Source: CAVTGO01 sp963734275 (GTDB lineage: Bacteria > Actinomycetota > UBA4738 > HRBIN12). Taken from it: DNA of 64,000 nt. The stretch covers positions 1-64,000 of the forward strand of contig CAVTGO010000016.1 in NCBI GenBank assembly GCA_963734275.1, in the 5' to 3' direction. This document shows positions 1-8,400 of this stretch, piece by piece. The position numbers and the translations under genes were made by a program. The first letter of the stretch is position 1, and each line of letters opens with the position of its first letter. The notes beneath the pieces are model-generated. The model did not search any database, was not told the DNA's origin, and saw nothing but the letters and a program-made list of their open reading frames with translations.

Positions 1-257
1 GCCGACGCCGACCGAGTTCCCGGCGCTGTTCTCCACCGCGTCGAGCGTAACGCAGCCCTGCTCCCTCCTCCATTCGGGGATCTACGCATCGCCCATACGG
101 GGGGCATCTACGCTTGGAGGGGCTCGCGACCGCGGCGTACGTTGATCGAGCGGACCCCAAGTCTCGGTCCGCGAGCGTCCGTCGATCGGGCGCACGCCGG
201 AGCCCAGCGACAGGCTCCTGAGACGGAGGCGATCGACCTCCAGGAAGGGGCTTCCCG
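1..257. other. left edge, no gene recognised
   Basis: Open frames exist here on both strands, but none gives a recognisable domain or a start with a convincing ribosome binding site. It may include the end of a gene that begins outside the window. The last 20 bases carry the purine-rich leader of the STAS gene. Confidence 0.4.
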
Positions 258-581
258 ATGCGGGTTCCCTCGAACAACTTCTCGGTCCATGTGGAGAGCT
301 CGAACGGCGCAGCGCACCTGCGTCTGAGCGGACCGTTCGACTCGGCGGCGATCCCCGCGCTCGACCATCTGATCGGCGAGGTTCGGCGCCTCGACGTCGT
401 CCTGGACCTCAGCGACATCACGTTCATGGACAGCGTCGCGTGGCTCGCGATCATGGCCTACGGGCACCGCGCGCAGGACTGGGGCAAGGACTTCCGGCTC
501 GTGAACACCCCCGCGCACATCCGCAGGATCTTCGAGCTCACGTCGACCGAGTACCTGCTGGCCGAGGGCGCCGGGCCATGA
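258..581 (+). CDS. STAS-domain anti-sigma factor antagonist
   Basis: The 107 residues form a single STAS domain, the fold of SpoIIAA/RsbV antagonists that are switched by serine phosphorylation by an anti-sigma kinase. The stretch LDLSDITFMDS (residues 49-59) matches the conserved strand and phospho-acceptor loop, which makes Ser59 the likely acceptor. The ATG follows AGGAAGGGG at 242-250 with suitable spacing. The stop overlaps the next ATG (ATGA), so translation of the small genes downstream is probably coupled to it. No anti-sigma kinase or PP2C phosphatase is seen nearby, so its partner must be encoded elsewhere. The fold assignment is firm; the signalling role is inferred from the family. 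Confidence 0.85.
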   Translation: MRVPSNNFSVHVESSNGAAHLRLSGPFDSAAIPALDHLIGEVRRLDVVLDLSDITFMDSVAWLAIMAYGHRAQDWGKDFRLVNTPAHIRRIFELTSTEYLLAEGAGP

Positions 582-661
582 GCGACTGGCGGAACCAGGA
601 GGTGCGCAACGAGGCGCGGTCGCGCGACCGGAACGAATGGATCGAGGACATCCGGGCGTGA
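578..661 (+). CDS. very small charged protein (27 aa), putative
   Basis: A 27-codon frame starts inside the stop of the STAS gene (ATGA overlap) and ends in a GTGA overlap with the next gene. It is rich in Arg, Glu, Asp, Asn and Trp and has no recognisable domain. The only support is the exact four-base overlap at each end, an arrangement typical of translational coupling. It could instead be a linker with no product. Confidence 0.35.
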   Translation: MSDWRNQEVRNEARSRDRNEWIEDIRA

Positions 662-924
662 TCGGGGACGAAGCCACCACCGACGTCTACGTGTGCGAGT
701 GCGGGGACTCGGCCTGCAGGTCGCGCATCAGGCTCACCCGGCCGGAGTACGAGGCGGTGCGCGGATACTCGACGCGCTTCGCCATCGCGATCGACCACGA
801 GAACCCGGAGATCGATCAGCTCGTGTCCGAGGGCGGCCGCTTCTCGGTCGTCCAGAAGATCGCGGGGATGCCGGCCCGCATCGCGCGCCAGACGGACCAC
901 CGTCGGCGGGTGAGGACCAGGTGA
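658..924 (+). CDS. conserved small protein with CxCx4C motif
   Basis: The 88 residues begin at a GTG that overlaps the preceding stop (GTGA). Cys13, Cys15 and Cys20 form a CxCx4C cluster, followed by LTRPEYEAVRG and a stretch ending VVQKIAGM. I recognise this pattern from small conserved actinobacterial proteins of unknown function that often sit beside regulators. The cysteines suggest zinc binding, but no function is established. An in-frame ATG at 637 would add seven residues, but the overlapping GTG fits the tightly packed cluster better. Confidence 0.6.
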   Translation: MIGDEATTDVYVCECGDSACRSRIRLTRPEYEAVRGYSTRFAIAIDHENPEIDQLVSEGGRFSVVQKIAGMPARIARQTDHRRRVRTR

Positions 925-961
925 CCTCGACGTCCGGCGATCGTCGCCGAGCGCGAGAGGG

Positions 962-1156
962 GTGAACGTGGATCGACCGAGGTTCCCGTCGGGGTCGCAG
1001 CGAGATCTCCGCTCGGCGACCGAGCGCATGATGCGCCGGAGAAGGGAGCTCCCCGCGGTGCAGACGCGCACGTGCGTGCACTGTGGGAGCCAGACGACGT
1101 TCGTTCAAGACGCGGCGGGCTGGTATTCCTGCGTGGAGTGCGGGCGGTACACGTAG
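962..1156 (+). CDS. small zinc-ribbon-like protein
   Basis: The 64 residues have a basic N-terminal half and a C-terminal zinc ribbon: Cys38-x2-Cys41 and Cys57-x2-Cys60 around a short beta hairpin. The GTG start at 962 follows GAGAGGG. Proteins of this size with one ribbon may bind nucleic acid or a partner protein; nothing in the sequence decides which. It is the last gene of the small STAS cluster. Confidence 0.5.
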   Translation: MNVDRPRFPSGSQRDLRSATERMMRRRRELPAVQTRTCVHCGSQTTFVQDAAGWYSCVECGRYT

Positions 1157-1200
1157 GCAGCAGAGGCTCCCCCCGCGCGCCGGGGTAGCATCCGCGCACC

Positions 1201-2118
1201 GTGGACCTCGCCGAACGCGTCGTGGGGAGCTGTCTGGGCCTCGCCCTCGGAGACGCGCTCGGCGCGCCGTTCGAGTTCCTTCGGGCCGCCAACATCCCCG
1301 ATCCGATCCCCGCGTTCGAACGCCCGTGGATGAGCCGGCCGCCGGGTTCGACGACGGACGACACCGCGCTCGCGCGGAACCTGTGGCGCTCGCTGGTGGC
1401 TCGGGGAGGGTTCGACGCCGAGGACCTCGTGGCCCGCCATGTCGAGTGGATCCGGTCCGACCCGCCGGATGTCGGCACGCTCACCGGCCGGGTCCTGCGG
1501 CGGGTCGATCGGGGCGAGGACGCCGCCGAGGCGGCTCGGGCGGTCTGGGAGGAGCGCGGGCCCGAGGTCTCCGCGGGGAACGGGTCGGTGATGTACTGCG
1601 CGCCGCTCGGCCTGGCCTACGCGAACCGCCCGGCCGAGCTGCTCGAGCTGGCTCCGGCGCTGTCGCTGCTCACCCATCACGACGGCCGGTGCCGGACCGC
1701 GGTCCTCGCCGTGACGCTCTGCGTGGCGGCGCTGGCCCGCGGCGAGCCGGCCGACGACGCGGCCCGGTCGGCCCTGACCGCCGTCGAGAACCGCGAGGGC
1801 GGCGAGGAGCTCGAGTTCCTGGTCGAGGCTGCCGGCGGTTCGAGGCCCATCGACGGACCCGATCAGGGCTTCTGCCTGTTCACGGCCGGGATCGCGGTCC
1901 AGGCGCTGGTACGCGGCGGCGACTTCGAGAGCGAGGTGCGCCGGGTCGTCTCGCTCGGCGGTGACGCCGACACGAACGCCGCGGTCGCGGGGGCGCTCCT
2001 CGGCGCGCGGGACGGTGTGGACGGGCTCCCGGCCGCCTGGCTGGAACGGCTGGTCGAGCGCGAGGCGCTCGAGTCCGAGGCGGGCGCCCTCGTCGAGCTC
2101 GCGGAGCTCGGGACCTAG
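1201..2118 (+). CDS. ADP-ribosylglycohydrolase family protein
   Basis: The 305 residues match the DraG/ARH family, which removes ADP-ribose from modified proteins or small molecules with two Mg or Mn ions. Metal-binding motifs are present: TDDT near residues 52-55 and DADT near 255-258, within LGGDADTNAAVAG. The N-terminal GSCLGLALGDALGAPFE is diagnostic. The start is a GTG with no Shine-Dalgarno. TAGCAT at 1186-1191 is nine bases upstream, so the message may be leaderless. It ends three bases short of the convergent gnd gene. No ADP-ribosyltransferase or nitrogenase gene is nearby, so the substrate is unknown. Confidence 0.85.
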   Translation: MDLAERVVGSCLGLALGDALGAPFEFLRAANIPDPIPAFERPWMSRPPGSTTDDTALARNLWRSLVARGGFDAEDLVARHVEWIRSDPPDVGTLTGRVLRRVDRGEDAAEAARAVWEERGPEVSAGNGSVMYCAPLGLAYANRPAELLELAPALSLLTHHDGRCRTAVLAVTLCVAALARGEPADDAARSALTAVENREGGEELEFLVEAAGGSRPIDGPDQGFCLFTAGIAVQALVRGGDFESEVRRVVSLGGDADTNAAVAGALLGARDGVDGLPAAWLERLVEREALESEAGALVELAELGT

Positions 2119-2121
2119 CTC

Positions 2122-3138
2122 CTAGTCCTTCTTCTCGGCGTGGCCTCCGAACTGCTTGCGCATGGCCGAGAGGATCTTGTTCGCGTAGTCGGCCTCGCCT
2201 CGCGACTCGAACCGGTCGAACAGCGACGCGGAGAGCACGTGCACCGGCACGCCCTCGTCCACCGCCGCGAGCACGGTCCAGCGTCCCTCGCCCGAGTCCG
2301 ACACGCGCCCGGAGAACTCCTTCAGCTCGGGGTCCTCGAGCGTGGCCGTCGCCGTGAGGTCGAGGAGCCACGACGCGACCACGCTGCCGCGACGCCAGAC
2401 CTCGGCGATCTCGCCGATGTTCAGGTCGTACCGGTAGTACTTCGGGTCGCGGAGCGGTGTGGTCTCGGCGTCGGCCTCCCGTTGGCCGGCGCCCACGTTG
2501 GCGTGCTTCAGCACGTTCAGGCCCTCGGCGTAGGCCGCCATCAGGCCGTACTCGATCCCGTTGTGGACCATCTTCACGAAGTGCCCGGCGCCGGGCGGCC
2601 CGCAGTGCAGGTATCCCTGCTCCGCGGTCGTGGCGTTCGCGTCCGTCCGGCCCGGCGTGCGTTCGGCGGTCCCGACGCCCGGCGCGAGCGTCGAGAAGAT
2701 CGGATCGAGGTGCTGCACCACGGCGTCCTCGCCGCCGATCATCAGGCAGAACCCTCGCTCCAGGCCGAACACGCCGCCGCTCGTGCCGACGTCCACGAAG
2801 TGGACGCCCTTCGCGGCGTAGCGTTCGGCGCGGTCGACGTCGTCGCGGTAGTAGGAGTTCCCGCCGTCGATCACGATGTCTCCGGACTCCATCAGGCCGG
2901 CGAGCTGGTCGGTGGTCTGCTCCGCGAACGCTGCGGGAACCATCACCCACGCCGCCCGCGGCTTCGCGAGCTTGTTCACGAAGTCCTCCAGCGAGCCGGT
3001 CCCGATCGCGCCCTCGCCCTCGAGCTGGCTCACCGAGTCCGGGCTGACGTCGAAGACCACACACTCGTGCCCGCTGCGCATCAGCCGGCGGACGAGGTTC
3101 GCCCCCATGCGGCCGAGGCCGACCATCCCGAGCTGCAT
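2122..3138 (-). CDS. gnd: 6-phosphogluconate dehydrogenase (short, NAD-type)
   Basis: It oxidatively decarboxylates 6-phosphogluconate to ribulose 5-phosphate in the pentose phosphate pathway. An N-terminal Rossmann motif GLGRMG (residues 7-12) is followed by the substrate motif GTSGG (118-122) and the catalytic pair Lys189 and Asn193 in FVKMVHNG. At 338 residues it belongs to the short class, which is often NAD-specific, rather than the roughly 470-residue NADP class. It starts one base after the stop of the transaldolase/isomerase fusion and is almost certainly co-transcribed with it. The family is certain; the cofactor is inferred from length. Confidence 0.92.
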   Translation of the reverse strand: MQLGMVGLGRMGANLVRRLMRSGHECVVFDVSPDSVSQLEGEGAIGTGSLEDFVNKLAKPRAAWVMVPAAFAEQTTDQLAGLMESGDIVIDGGNSYYRDDVDRAERYAAKGVHFVDVGTSGGVFGLERGFCLMIGGEDAVVQHLDPIFSTLAPGVGTAERTPGRTDANATTAEQGYLHCGPPGAGHFVKMVHNGIEYGLMAAYAEGLNVLKHANVGAGQREADAETTPLRDPKYYRYDLNIGEIAEVWRRGSVVASWLLDLTATATLEDPELKEFSGRVSDSGEGRWTVLAAVDEGVPVHVLSASLFDRFESRGEADYANKILSAMRKQFGGHAEKKD

Positions 3139-3139
3139 C

Positions 3140-5773
3140 TCAGATCACCTCCGTGAGCTGCTCCAGCCTGATCCGCGCCACGCGCCGTCCGCGGTTGCGG
3201 AGCGAGCGCAGGTCGCCGAGCGCCTGGGCATCGATCAGCGTGCCGAACGTGTAGTCCTGACCCGGGATCGGCAGGTCCTGCGATCGCTCTCCGTCCGTGA
3301 CCTGGATGAACACGCCGTTGTTGGCTCCACCCTTGTGGAGCTGACCGGTCGAGTGCAGGAACCGCGGGCCGAACCCCGTCGTCGTCGCCACCTTGTACCG
3401 GTCGCGGATCACGACGCGAGCGCGCTCGATCGCCTCCTCGGTCTCCGAGGTCCGATCCAGGTACGCGAGGATCGCCACGTAGTCGCCCAGCTGGATCTCC
3501 TTCAGCAGGGCGCCGAGGTCGTCGGTGCCCGGGTCCTCGACGATGCCGCCCGCGAGGATCTCGCGTGTGGCGTCCTTGGCCTCCTGCACGTTCGGCTGGT
3601 CGAACGGGTTGATCTGCAGGACGTAGCCGGCGACGGCCGTCGCCATCTCCCAACGGAAGAACTCGCCGCCGATCTGCTCCCGCTCCTCGTATGCCAGGCG
3701 CACCACGGGGTGGCCGAGGTTCTCGAGCGGCGCGACGTCGTGCTCGCCGATCGCCACGAAGAGCCGGTCCTCGCCGTACACGTCCGTCGATCCGAGGGGC
3801 TCGCCCACGACGGGAACGACGCCTTTGTCCTCCTTTCCCGTGGACTCGGCGATCAGCTGCTCCACCCAGTTGCCGAAGCTCGCGATCTCGGGCGGCAGCA
3901 GCAGCGTCAGCTTGTCGCGACCCATCAGGGCCGCCTCGCCCATCACGGCGCCGAGCGTCGCCCCGGGGCTCTGCGCGGCCGGGACCACGCGTTCGGACGC
4001 GGTCTGCATCTCCTCCGCCCGGTCCAGGATGCCGTGGAGCGGGGCGCCGATCAGCGCGGCCGCCACCAGCCCGAAGTACGACAGCGCGGAGTACCGGCCG
4101 CCGATGTCGTCCGGGTTCGGGAAGATCGCCCGGAACCCGCGCTCGCGCGCGAGCGCCTCCAGCGGCGTTCCCGGATCGGTGATGGCGACGAACTGGTCGC
4201 CGTTCGGCGTGAGCTCCCAGAAGTGGGCGAAGTGGCTGAGGGTCTCGGTCGTGGTCCCCGACTTGCTGGCCACGACGAACAGCGTGTGCGGGAGCTCCAG
4301 CGATCGGGTGACCCGTTCGACCGTGACCGGATGCGTCGTGTCGAGCACGATCAGCTCGAGCGCGCCCTCGGCCGCACCGAACGTCGTCACGAACACCTCG
4401 GGGGCCAAAGAGGACCCGCCCATCCCGAGCAGGACGGCCGTCTCGTAGCCGTCGGCGGCCGCCTGCTTCGCGAACGACTCCAGCTCGCCGATCCGCTCGT
4501 GCATCAGGTCGGAGACCGTGAGCCAGCCGAGTCGGTTGGTGATCTCGGTCGGGTCGTCCTTCCAGACGGTGTGGTCCTTGCGCCAGACCCGCTCGACGAT
4601 CCGGTCGCGGTCCATCGCCTGGAGCCGCTCGGTGACCGGACCCAGCATGCTGGAGAGCACCGTGCGCTGGCGCTCTCGCCCGGCGCGGACACGCTCCATC
4701 TTCTGGTCGATCGTCTCGAGCAGCGCGTCGAAGTCCTTCGCGAACGAGACGATGCCCTCCTCGAGGAGCTGGTCGGTCACGTCGGAGAGCCGGATGCCCT
4801 GGGCCGCAAGAGCATTCACGTGCGCGTGCGCGTCCTCGACGCCCTCCGTCACCGCGTCCTCTCGGACGTCCCCATGGTCGCGGACGGCGTCGACGGTGTT
4901 CATCGGCATCGTGTTCACCGTGTCGCGCCCCACGAGCTCCTCGACGTAGAGCGTGTCGCGGTAGGCGGGGTTCTTCGCCGAGGTCGAGGCCCACAGCGGG
5001 CGCTGCACGGCCGCACCGGCCTTCGCCAGGCGCTCCCACCGCTCACCCGAGAAGAGCTCGCGGAACTTCTCATACGCGAGCTTCACGTTGGCGATCGCCG
5101 CCTTGCCTCGCAGCTCGGAGTCCTCGGGCAGCTTCGCGTCGATCGCGCTGTCGACGCGGCTGACGAAGAACGAGGCGACCGAGGCGATGCCGGCGACGGG
5201 CAGGGCGTCGTCGGCCCGCCGCTCGAGCCCACGATGGTAGGCCGCCACGACGCCCGTGTACGCATCCACCGAGAACAGCAGCGTGACGTTCAGGTTGATC
5301 CCGTCGGCGATCAGCTGCTCGATCGCCGGGAGGCCCTCCGGGGTGCCGGGCACCTTGATCATGACGTTCGGGCGGTCGATCCGCTCCCACACTCGGCGCG
5401 CGGCCCCGATCGTCCCGGCCGTGTCGCGGGCGAGGCGGGGCTCGACCTCGAAGCTTACGAACCCGTCGGTCCCGCCCATCGAGTCGTAGAGCGGCCGCAG
5501 GACGTCCGCGGCCATCTGGATGTCGACGATCGCGAGGTCCTCGAACACGTGGAGGGCGTCGTGCTCGTGACCGTCGGTCGCGATCCGCGTGATCTCCTCG
5601 TCGTAGTCGGTCGAACCGCCGATGGCCTTGCCGAAGATGCTCGGGTTGGACGTGACGCCGGTGATGCCGTCCTCGGTCAGCCGCTGCAACTCGCCGCTGG
5701 TGATCAACGTGCGGCGCACGAAGTCGAGCCACGGGCTCTGGCCTGCCGCCGACAGCTCCTGCAGGGGGTTCAT
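3140..5773 (-). CDS. tal-pgi: bifunctional transaldolase / glucose-6-phosphate isomerase
   Basis: This 877-residue fusion joins two cytosolic sugar-phosphate enzymes. Residues 1 to about 370 are transaldolase, with TSNPSIF (41-47) and the Schiff-base lysine in MIKVPGT (Lys140). The rest is a phosphoglucose isomerase with two SIS-type sugar-binding lobes, seen as GMGGSSLAPEVF and VASKSGTTTET. The fusion links exchange of three-carbon units in the pentose pathway with entry of fructose 6-phosphate to glucose 6-phosphate. The same fusion is known from other bacteria. The ATG follows GAGGAGGCC. Downstream gnd begins one base after the stop, so the two genes form one operon. The frame is intact throughout. 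Confidence 0.93.
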   Translation of the reverse strand: MNPLQELSAAGQSPWLDFVRRTLITSGELQRLTEDGITGVTSNPSIFGKAIGGSTDYDEEITRIATDGHEHDALHVFEDLAIVDIQMAADVLRPLYDSMGGTDGFVSFEVEPRLARDTAGTIGAARRVWERIDRPNVMIKVPGTPEGLPAIEQLIADGINLNVTLLFSVDAYTGVVAAYHRGLERRADDALPVAGIASVASFFVSRVDSAIDAKLPEDSELRGKAAIANVKLAYEKFRELFSGERWERLAKAGAAVQRPLWASTSAKNPAYRDTLYVEELVGRDTVNTMPMNTVDAVRDHGDVREDAVTEGVEDAHAHVNALAAQGIRLSDVTDQLLEEGIVSFAKDFDALLETIDQKMERVRAGRERQRTVLSSMLGPVTERLQAMDRDRIVERVWRKDHTVWKDDPTEITNRLGWLTVSDLMHERIGELESFAKQAAADGYETAVLLGMGGSSLAPEVFVTTFGAAEGALELIVLDTTHPVTVERVTRSLELPHTLFVVASKSGTTTETLSHFAHFWELTPNGDQFVAITDPGTPLEALARERGFRAIFPNPDDIGGRYSALSYFGLVAAALIGAPLHGILDRAEEMQTASERVVPAAQSPGATLGAVMGEAALMGRDKLTLLLPPEIASFGNWVEQLIAESTGKEDKGVVPVVGEPLGSTDVYGEDRLFVAIGEHDVAPLENLGHPVVRLAYEEREQIGGEFFRWEMATAVAGYVLQINPFDQPNVQEAKDATREILAGGIVEDPGTDDLGALLKEIQLGDYVAILAYLDRTSETEEAIERARVVIRDRYKVATTTGFGPRFLHSTGQLHKGGANNGVFIQVTDGERSQDLPIPGQDYTFGTLIDAQALGDLRSLRNRGRRVARIRLEQLTEVI

Positions 5774-5872
5774 TGGGGGGCCTCCTCGTCGTCCGCGACC
5801 CGCGGGCCTGCCAACCGTAGTCCTTCCGGCGTCGCGGGGTCGAGGGGTTGGTGCGCGAGCGGCCGGCGACCC

Positions 5873-6547
5873 TTACGCGCCGGAGCGCGCGGCCACGGCG
5901 GCCTCGCGGATCGCGCGAGCCGCCGCGGGCGGATCCTCCGCGTGGAAGATGCCCGTCCCCGAGACCAGGACGTTCGCCCCTGCGGCGGCACAGGCCGCCG
6001 CCGTGTCCAACTTCACGCCGCCGTCGACCTCGATGTCGAAGCCCGCGCCCCGCGCCTCGCGGATCTGCACCGCCCGCTCGACCTTGGCCAGGTGCTCGCG
6101 GACGAAGGGCTGGCCGCCGAAGCCGGCCCGGATCGTCATCACGAGGAGCAGGTCGATCCGCTCGTCGAGGTAAGGCTCGACCACCTCGAAGGCCGTCGGC
6201 CCGTCGACGACCAGGCCGGCCCGCATGTCGAGCTCGCGGATCCGCGACAGGAGCGGGGTCGGATCCCCCAGCTCGACGTGCACCGCGCAGAGGTCGGCCC
6301 CGGCCTCCGCGAGCGGTTCGAGCCACATCCCGGGGTCCGTCACCATCAGGTGGCAGTCCAGGAACAGGTCCGTGTGCCGGCGGAGGGAGGCCACGACGGG
6401 CGGGCCGATCGACAGGTTCGGCACGAAGTGGCCGTCCATCAGGTCCACGTGGAGCCAGTCCACCTCGGCGCGGATATGCGCGACCTCGTCGGCCAGGACG
6501 GCGTAGTCGGCCGCCAGGATCGAGGGGGCGATCAGCAGGTCGCGCAT
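5873..6547 (-). CDS. rpe: ribulose-phosphate 3-epimerase
   Basis: The 224 residues form a TIM barrel that interconverts ribulose 5-phosphate and xylulose 5-phosphate. The N-terminus IAPSILAADY, the metal ligands His33, Asp35 (LHVDLMDGH) and His66 (DCHLMV), and the C-terminal DIEVDGGV and phosphate loop GTGIF are all present. The ATG at 6547 is chosen because the conserved family start begins there; an upstream in-frame start at 6658 would add 37 unlikely residues. It lies 99 bp upstream of the tal-pgi/gnd operon on the same strand, forming a pentose phosphate block without zwf or transketolase. Confidence 0.93.
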   Translation of the reverse strand: MRDLLIAPSILAADYAVLADEVAHIRAEVDWLHVDLMDGHFVPNLSIGPPVVASLRRHTDLFLDCHLMVTDPGMWLEPLAEAGADLCAVHVELGDPTPLLSRIRELDMRAGLVVDGPTAFEVVEPYLDERIDLLLVMTIRAGFGGQPFVREHLAKVERAVQIREARGAGFDIEVDGGVKLDTAAACAAAGANVLVSGTGIFHAEDPPAAARAIREAAVAARSGA

Positions 6548-6672
6548 CCCGCGTAGTCTGCCGCACGCAAGGTCGGCGCGCCGACTCGCCCATCGGGAAC
6601 CGGCCTGTAACGCTGCGGGCGCCGGCCGTGACTGAGCCGCAGTCCCGCGGTCATCCACGAGGGGAGCCGGGC

Positions 6673-7890
6673 ATGGACGACATCATCAAGGTCTACGGCG
6701 CGAGCTGGTGCCCGGACTGTCGGCGGGCCAAGCGCTTCCTCGGCGATCAGCGCGTCCCGTTCGAGTGGCACGACATCGAGACCGATCCCGACGGCGTGAG
6801 CGTGGTCCAGGGTCGCAACAACGGGAACAACGTGATCCCCACGATCATCTTCCCGGACGACTCGCACCTGGCCGAGCCCTCGAACGAGGAGCTGGCCGAG
6901 AAGATCGGCCTCGAGCGCATGGCGATGATGCACGTCTACGACCTGGTCGTGATCGGCGGAGGCCCGGCGGGCCTCACGACGTCGATCTACGCCGCACGCG
7001 AGAACCTCCAGACCCTGATCGTCGACAGCAAGGGCCTCGGCGGCCAGGCCGGCGTGACGGAGCGCCTGGACAACTACCCGGGCTTCCCCGAGGGGATCGG
7101 CGGCGCCGAGCTCGCCGACCGGATCGTGCAGCAGGCGCAGCGGTACGGCGTCGAGATGCTCCAGGCCGTCTCGGCCACCTCGATCACGAGCGACGGCGAG
7201 GAGGTCGACGTCGAGACCGCAACCGGCGACCACTACCACGCACGCGCGGCCCTCATCGCGACCGGCTCGTCCTACCGCCGCACGGAGGCCGAGGGCGAGG
7301 AGGACCTGATCGGCGCCGGGATCCATTTCTGCGCGACGTGCGACGGCCCCTTCTACAAGGGCGCGTCTCAGCTGGCGGTGCTCGGAGGGGGGAACAGCGC
7401 GCTGGAGGAGGGGCTGTTCCTCAGCCAGTTCGTCGACAAGGTGACGATCGTCCAGCGCGGCGACCGGCTCACCGCCAACAAGCTCCTGCAGGACAAGGTC
7501 CGGATGACCCCGAAGATGGAGGTCCTGTACGAGCGGACCGTGACCGCGTTCCGCGCGAAGGAGGACGGCAGCGGCAAGCTGGGGGCGATCGTGCTCCAGA
7601 ACAAGCAGACGGGCGAGACTGAGGAGCTCCACCCGGCCGGCTGCTTCGTGTTCATCGGCCTGGACCCGAACACGGGGTTCGTGAAGGGGATCGTCGACCT
7701 GGACGACCGCGGGCTGATCGTGACCGACATGGGGCTGCAGACCAGCATGCCCGGCGTGTTCGCGGCCGGCGACGTGCGCTCGGGGTCCACGAAGCAGCTC
7801 GCGTCGGCGGTGGGCGAGGGTGCCGCCGCGGCGATCGGTATCCGCATGTACCTCGAGGCGCTGGAGGCCAAGCCCGTCCACATGATGTGA
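6673..7890 (+). CDS. trxB: glutaredoxin-like / thioredoxin reductase fusion
   Basis: The 405 residues combine two redox modules. Residues 1 to about 85 are a glutaredoxin/mycoredoxin-like domain with CPDC at 13-16 and a cis-Pro segment (VIPTIIF, 54-60). Residues 88-405 are a flavin-dependent thioredoxin reductase, with FAD motif GGGPAG (95-100), redox pair CATC (220-223), NADPH motif GGGNSALEE (238-246) and the C-terminal FAD segment GVFAAGDVR. The fused domain is a natural candidate for the direct electron acceptor of the reductase. It sits back to back with rpe. The small gene at 7917 follows closely. Confidence 0.9.
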   Translation: MDDIIKVYGASWCPDCRRAKRFLGDQRVPFEWHDIETDPDGVSVVQGRNNGNNVIPTIIFPDDSHLAEPSNEELAEKIGLERMAMMHVYDLVVIGGGPAGLTTSIYAARENLQTLIVDSKGLGGQAGVTERLDNYPGFPEGIGGAELADRIVQQAQRYGVEMLQAVSATSITSDGEEVDVETATGDHYHARAALIATGSSYRRTEAEGEEDLIGAGIHFCATCDGPFYKGASQLAVLGGGNSALEEGLFLSQFVDKVTIVQRGDRLTANKLLQDKVRMTPKMEVLYERTVTAFRAKEDGSGKLGAIVLQNKQTGETEELHPAGCFVFIGLDPNTGFVKGIVDLDDRGLIVTDMGLQTSMPGVFAAGDVRSGSTKQLASAVGEGAAAAIGIRMYLEALEAKPVHMM

Positions 7891-7916
7891 CCGACACGAC
7901 GAGGAGCAGCCACCCG

Positions 7917-8123
7917 ATGGAACCGCAAGAGATCTTCGAGCTCATCATCAAGGCCGACGAGAAGCTGAAGTACGCGCACGAGGACAACGCGGGTATCCGC
8001 ACACGGCAGGCGCGCGAGCTGCTCGAACAGGCCCGCGCGGCCGCGGTGGAGATCGGCAACGACGCGCTGGTCCGTCAGGCCGACACACGCCTGGCCGACC
8101 TGGGCGGCGGAACCGCTCCGTGA
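7917..8123 (+). CDS. small helical protein of unknown function
   Basis: The 68 residues are predicted almost entirely helical, with regular heptad-like spacing of Ala and Leu that resembles a single tetratricopeptide hairpin. No domain is recognised. The ATG at 7917 follows GAGGAG at 7901-7906; a GTG at 7887 overlapping the trxB stop would add ten residues. It is 27 bp from trxB on the same strand and probably shares its transcript. Confidence 0.5.
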   Translation: MEPQEIFELIIKADEKLKYAHEDNAGIRTRQARELLEQARAAAVEIGNDALVRQADTRLADLGGGTAP

Positions 8124-8148
8124 GCGAGCAGCCCGGCAGCACCTCGCG

Positions 8149-8400
8149 CTAGGCGGATGCCGCCCAGGCGCGGAACACGCCCCGCAGCGCATCGCGCGCC
8201 TCGGGCGAGATCTGCTCCTCGGTCAGCCTCCCGGTAACGCGGATCGTCGTGCGCATCTGCTCGAGGTAGGCCGTGCAGCCGTCGCACTCGGCGAGGTGCG
8301 CGTCGATGAGGGCGCGCTCGGGCTCGCCCATCGCGCCCTCGAGGTAGTCCGTCACGGCCTCGACGAGGTTCCAGCAGGTCATCGCCTCGGGCGGGGTCAC
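8149..8400 (-). CDS. zinc-binding anti-sigma factor (ZAS type)
   Basis: The 83-residue protein carries the HxxxCxxC signature His35, Cys39 and Cys42 (HLAECDGC), plus Cys9 near the N-terminus. These residues bind zinc in anti-sigma factors of the RsrA/ChrR type that hold ECF sigma factors inactive. There is no membrane segment, so it acts in the cytoplasm. Its GTG start overlaps the stop of the upstream sigma gene by four bases, the usual layout for a cognate pair. A C-terminal tail of about 25 residues follows the zinc module. Whether it senses redox state cannot be told from the sequence. Confidence 0.8.
   Translation of the reverse strand: MTPPEAMTCWNLVEAVTDYLEGAMGEPERALIDAHLAECDGCTAYLEQMRTTIRVTGRLTEEQISPEARDALRGVFRAWAASA

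Noticed and set aside
2876..6556. A 1226-codon open frame on the plus strand opposite gnd, tal-pgi and rpe
   Set aside because: It is antisense to three strongly conserved genes, has no domain, and long antisense frames are expected in DNA of this GC content.
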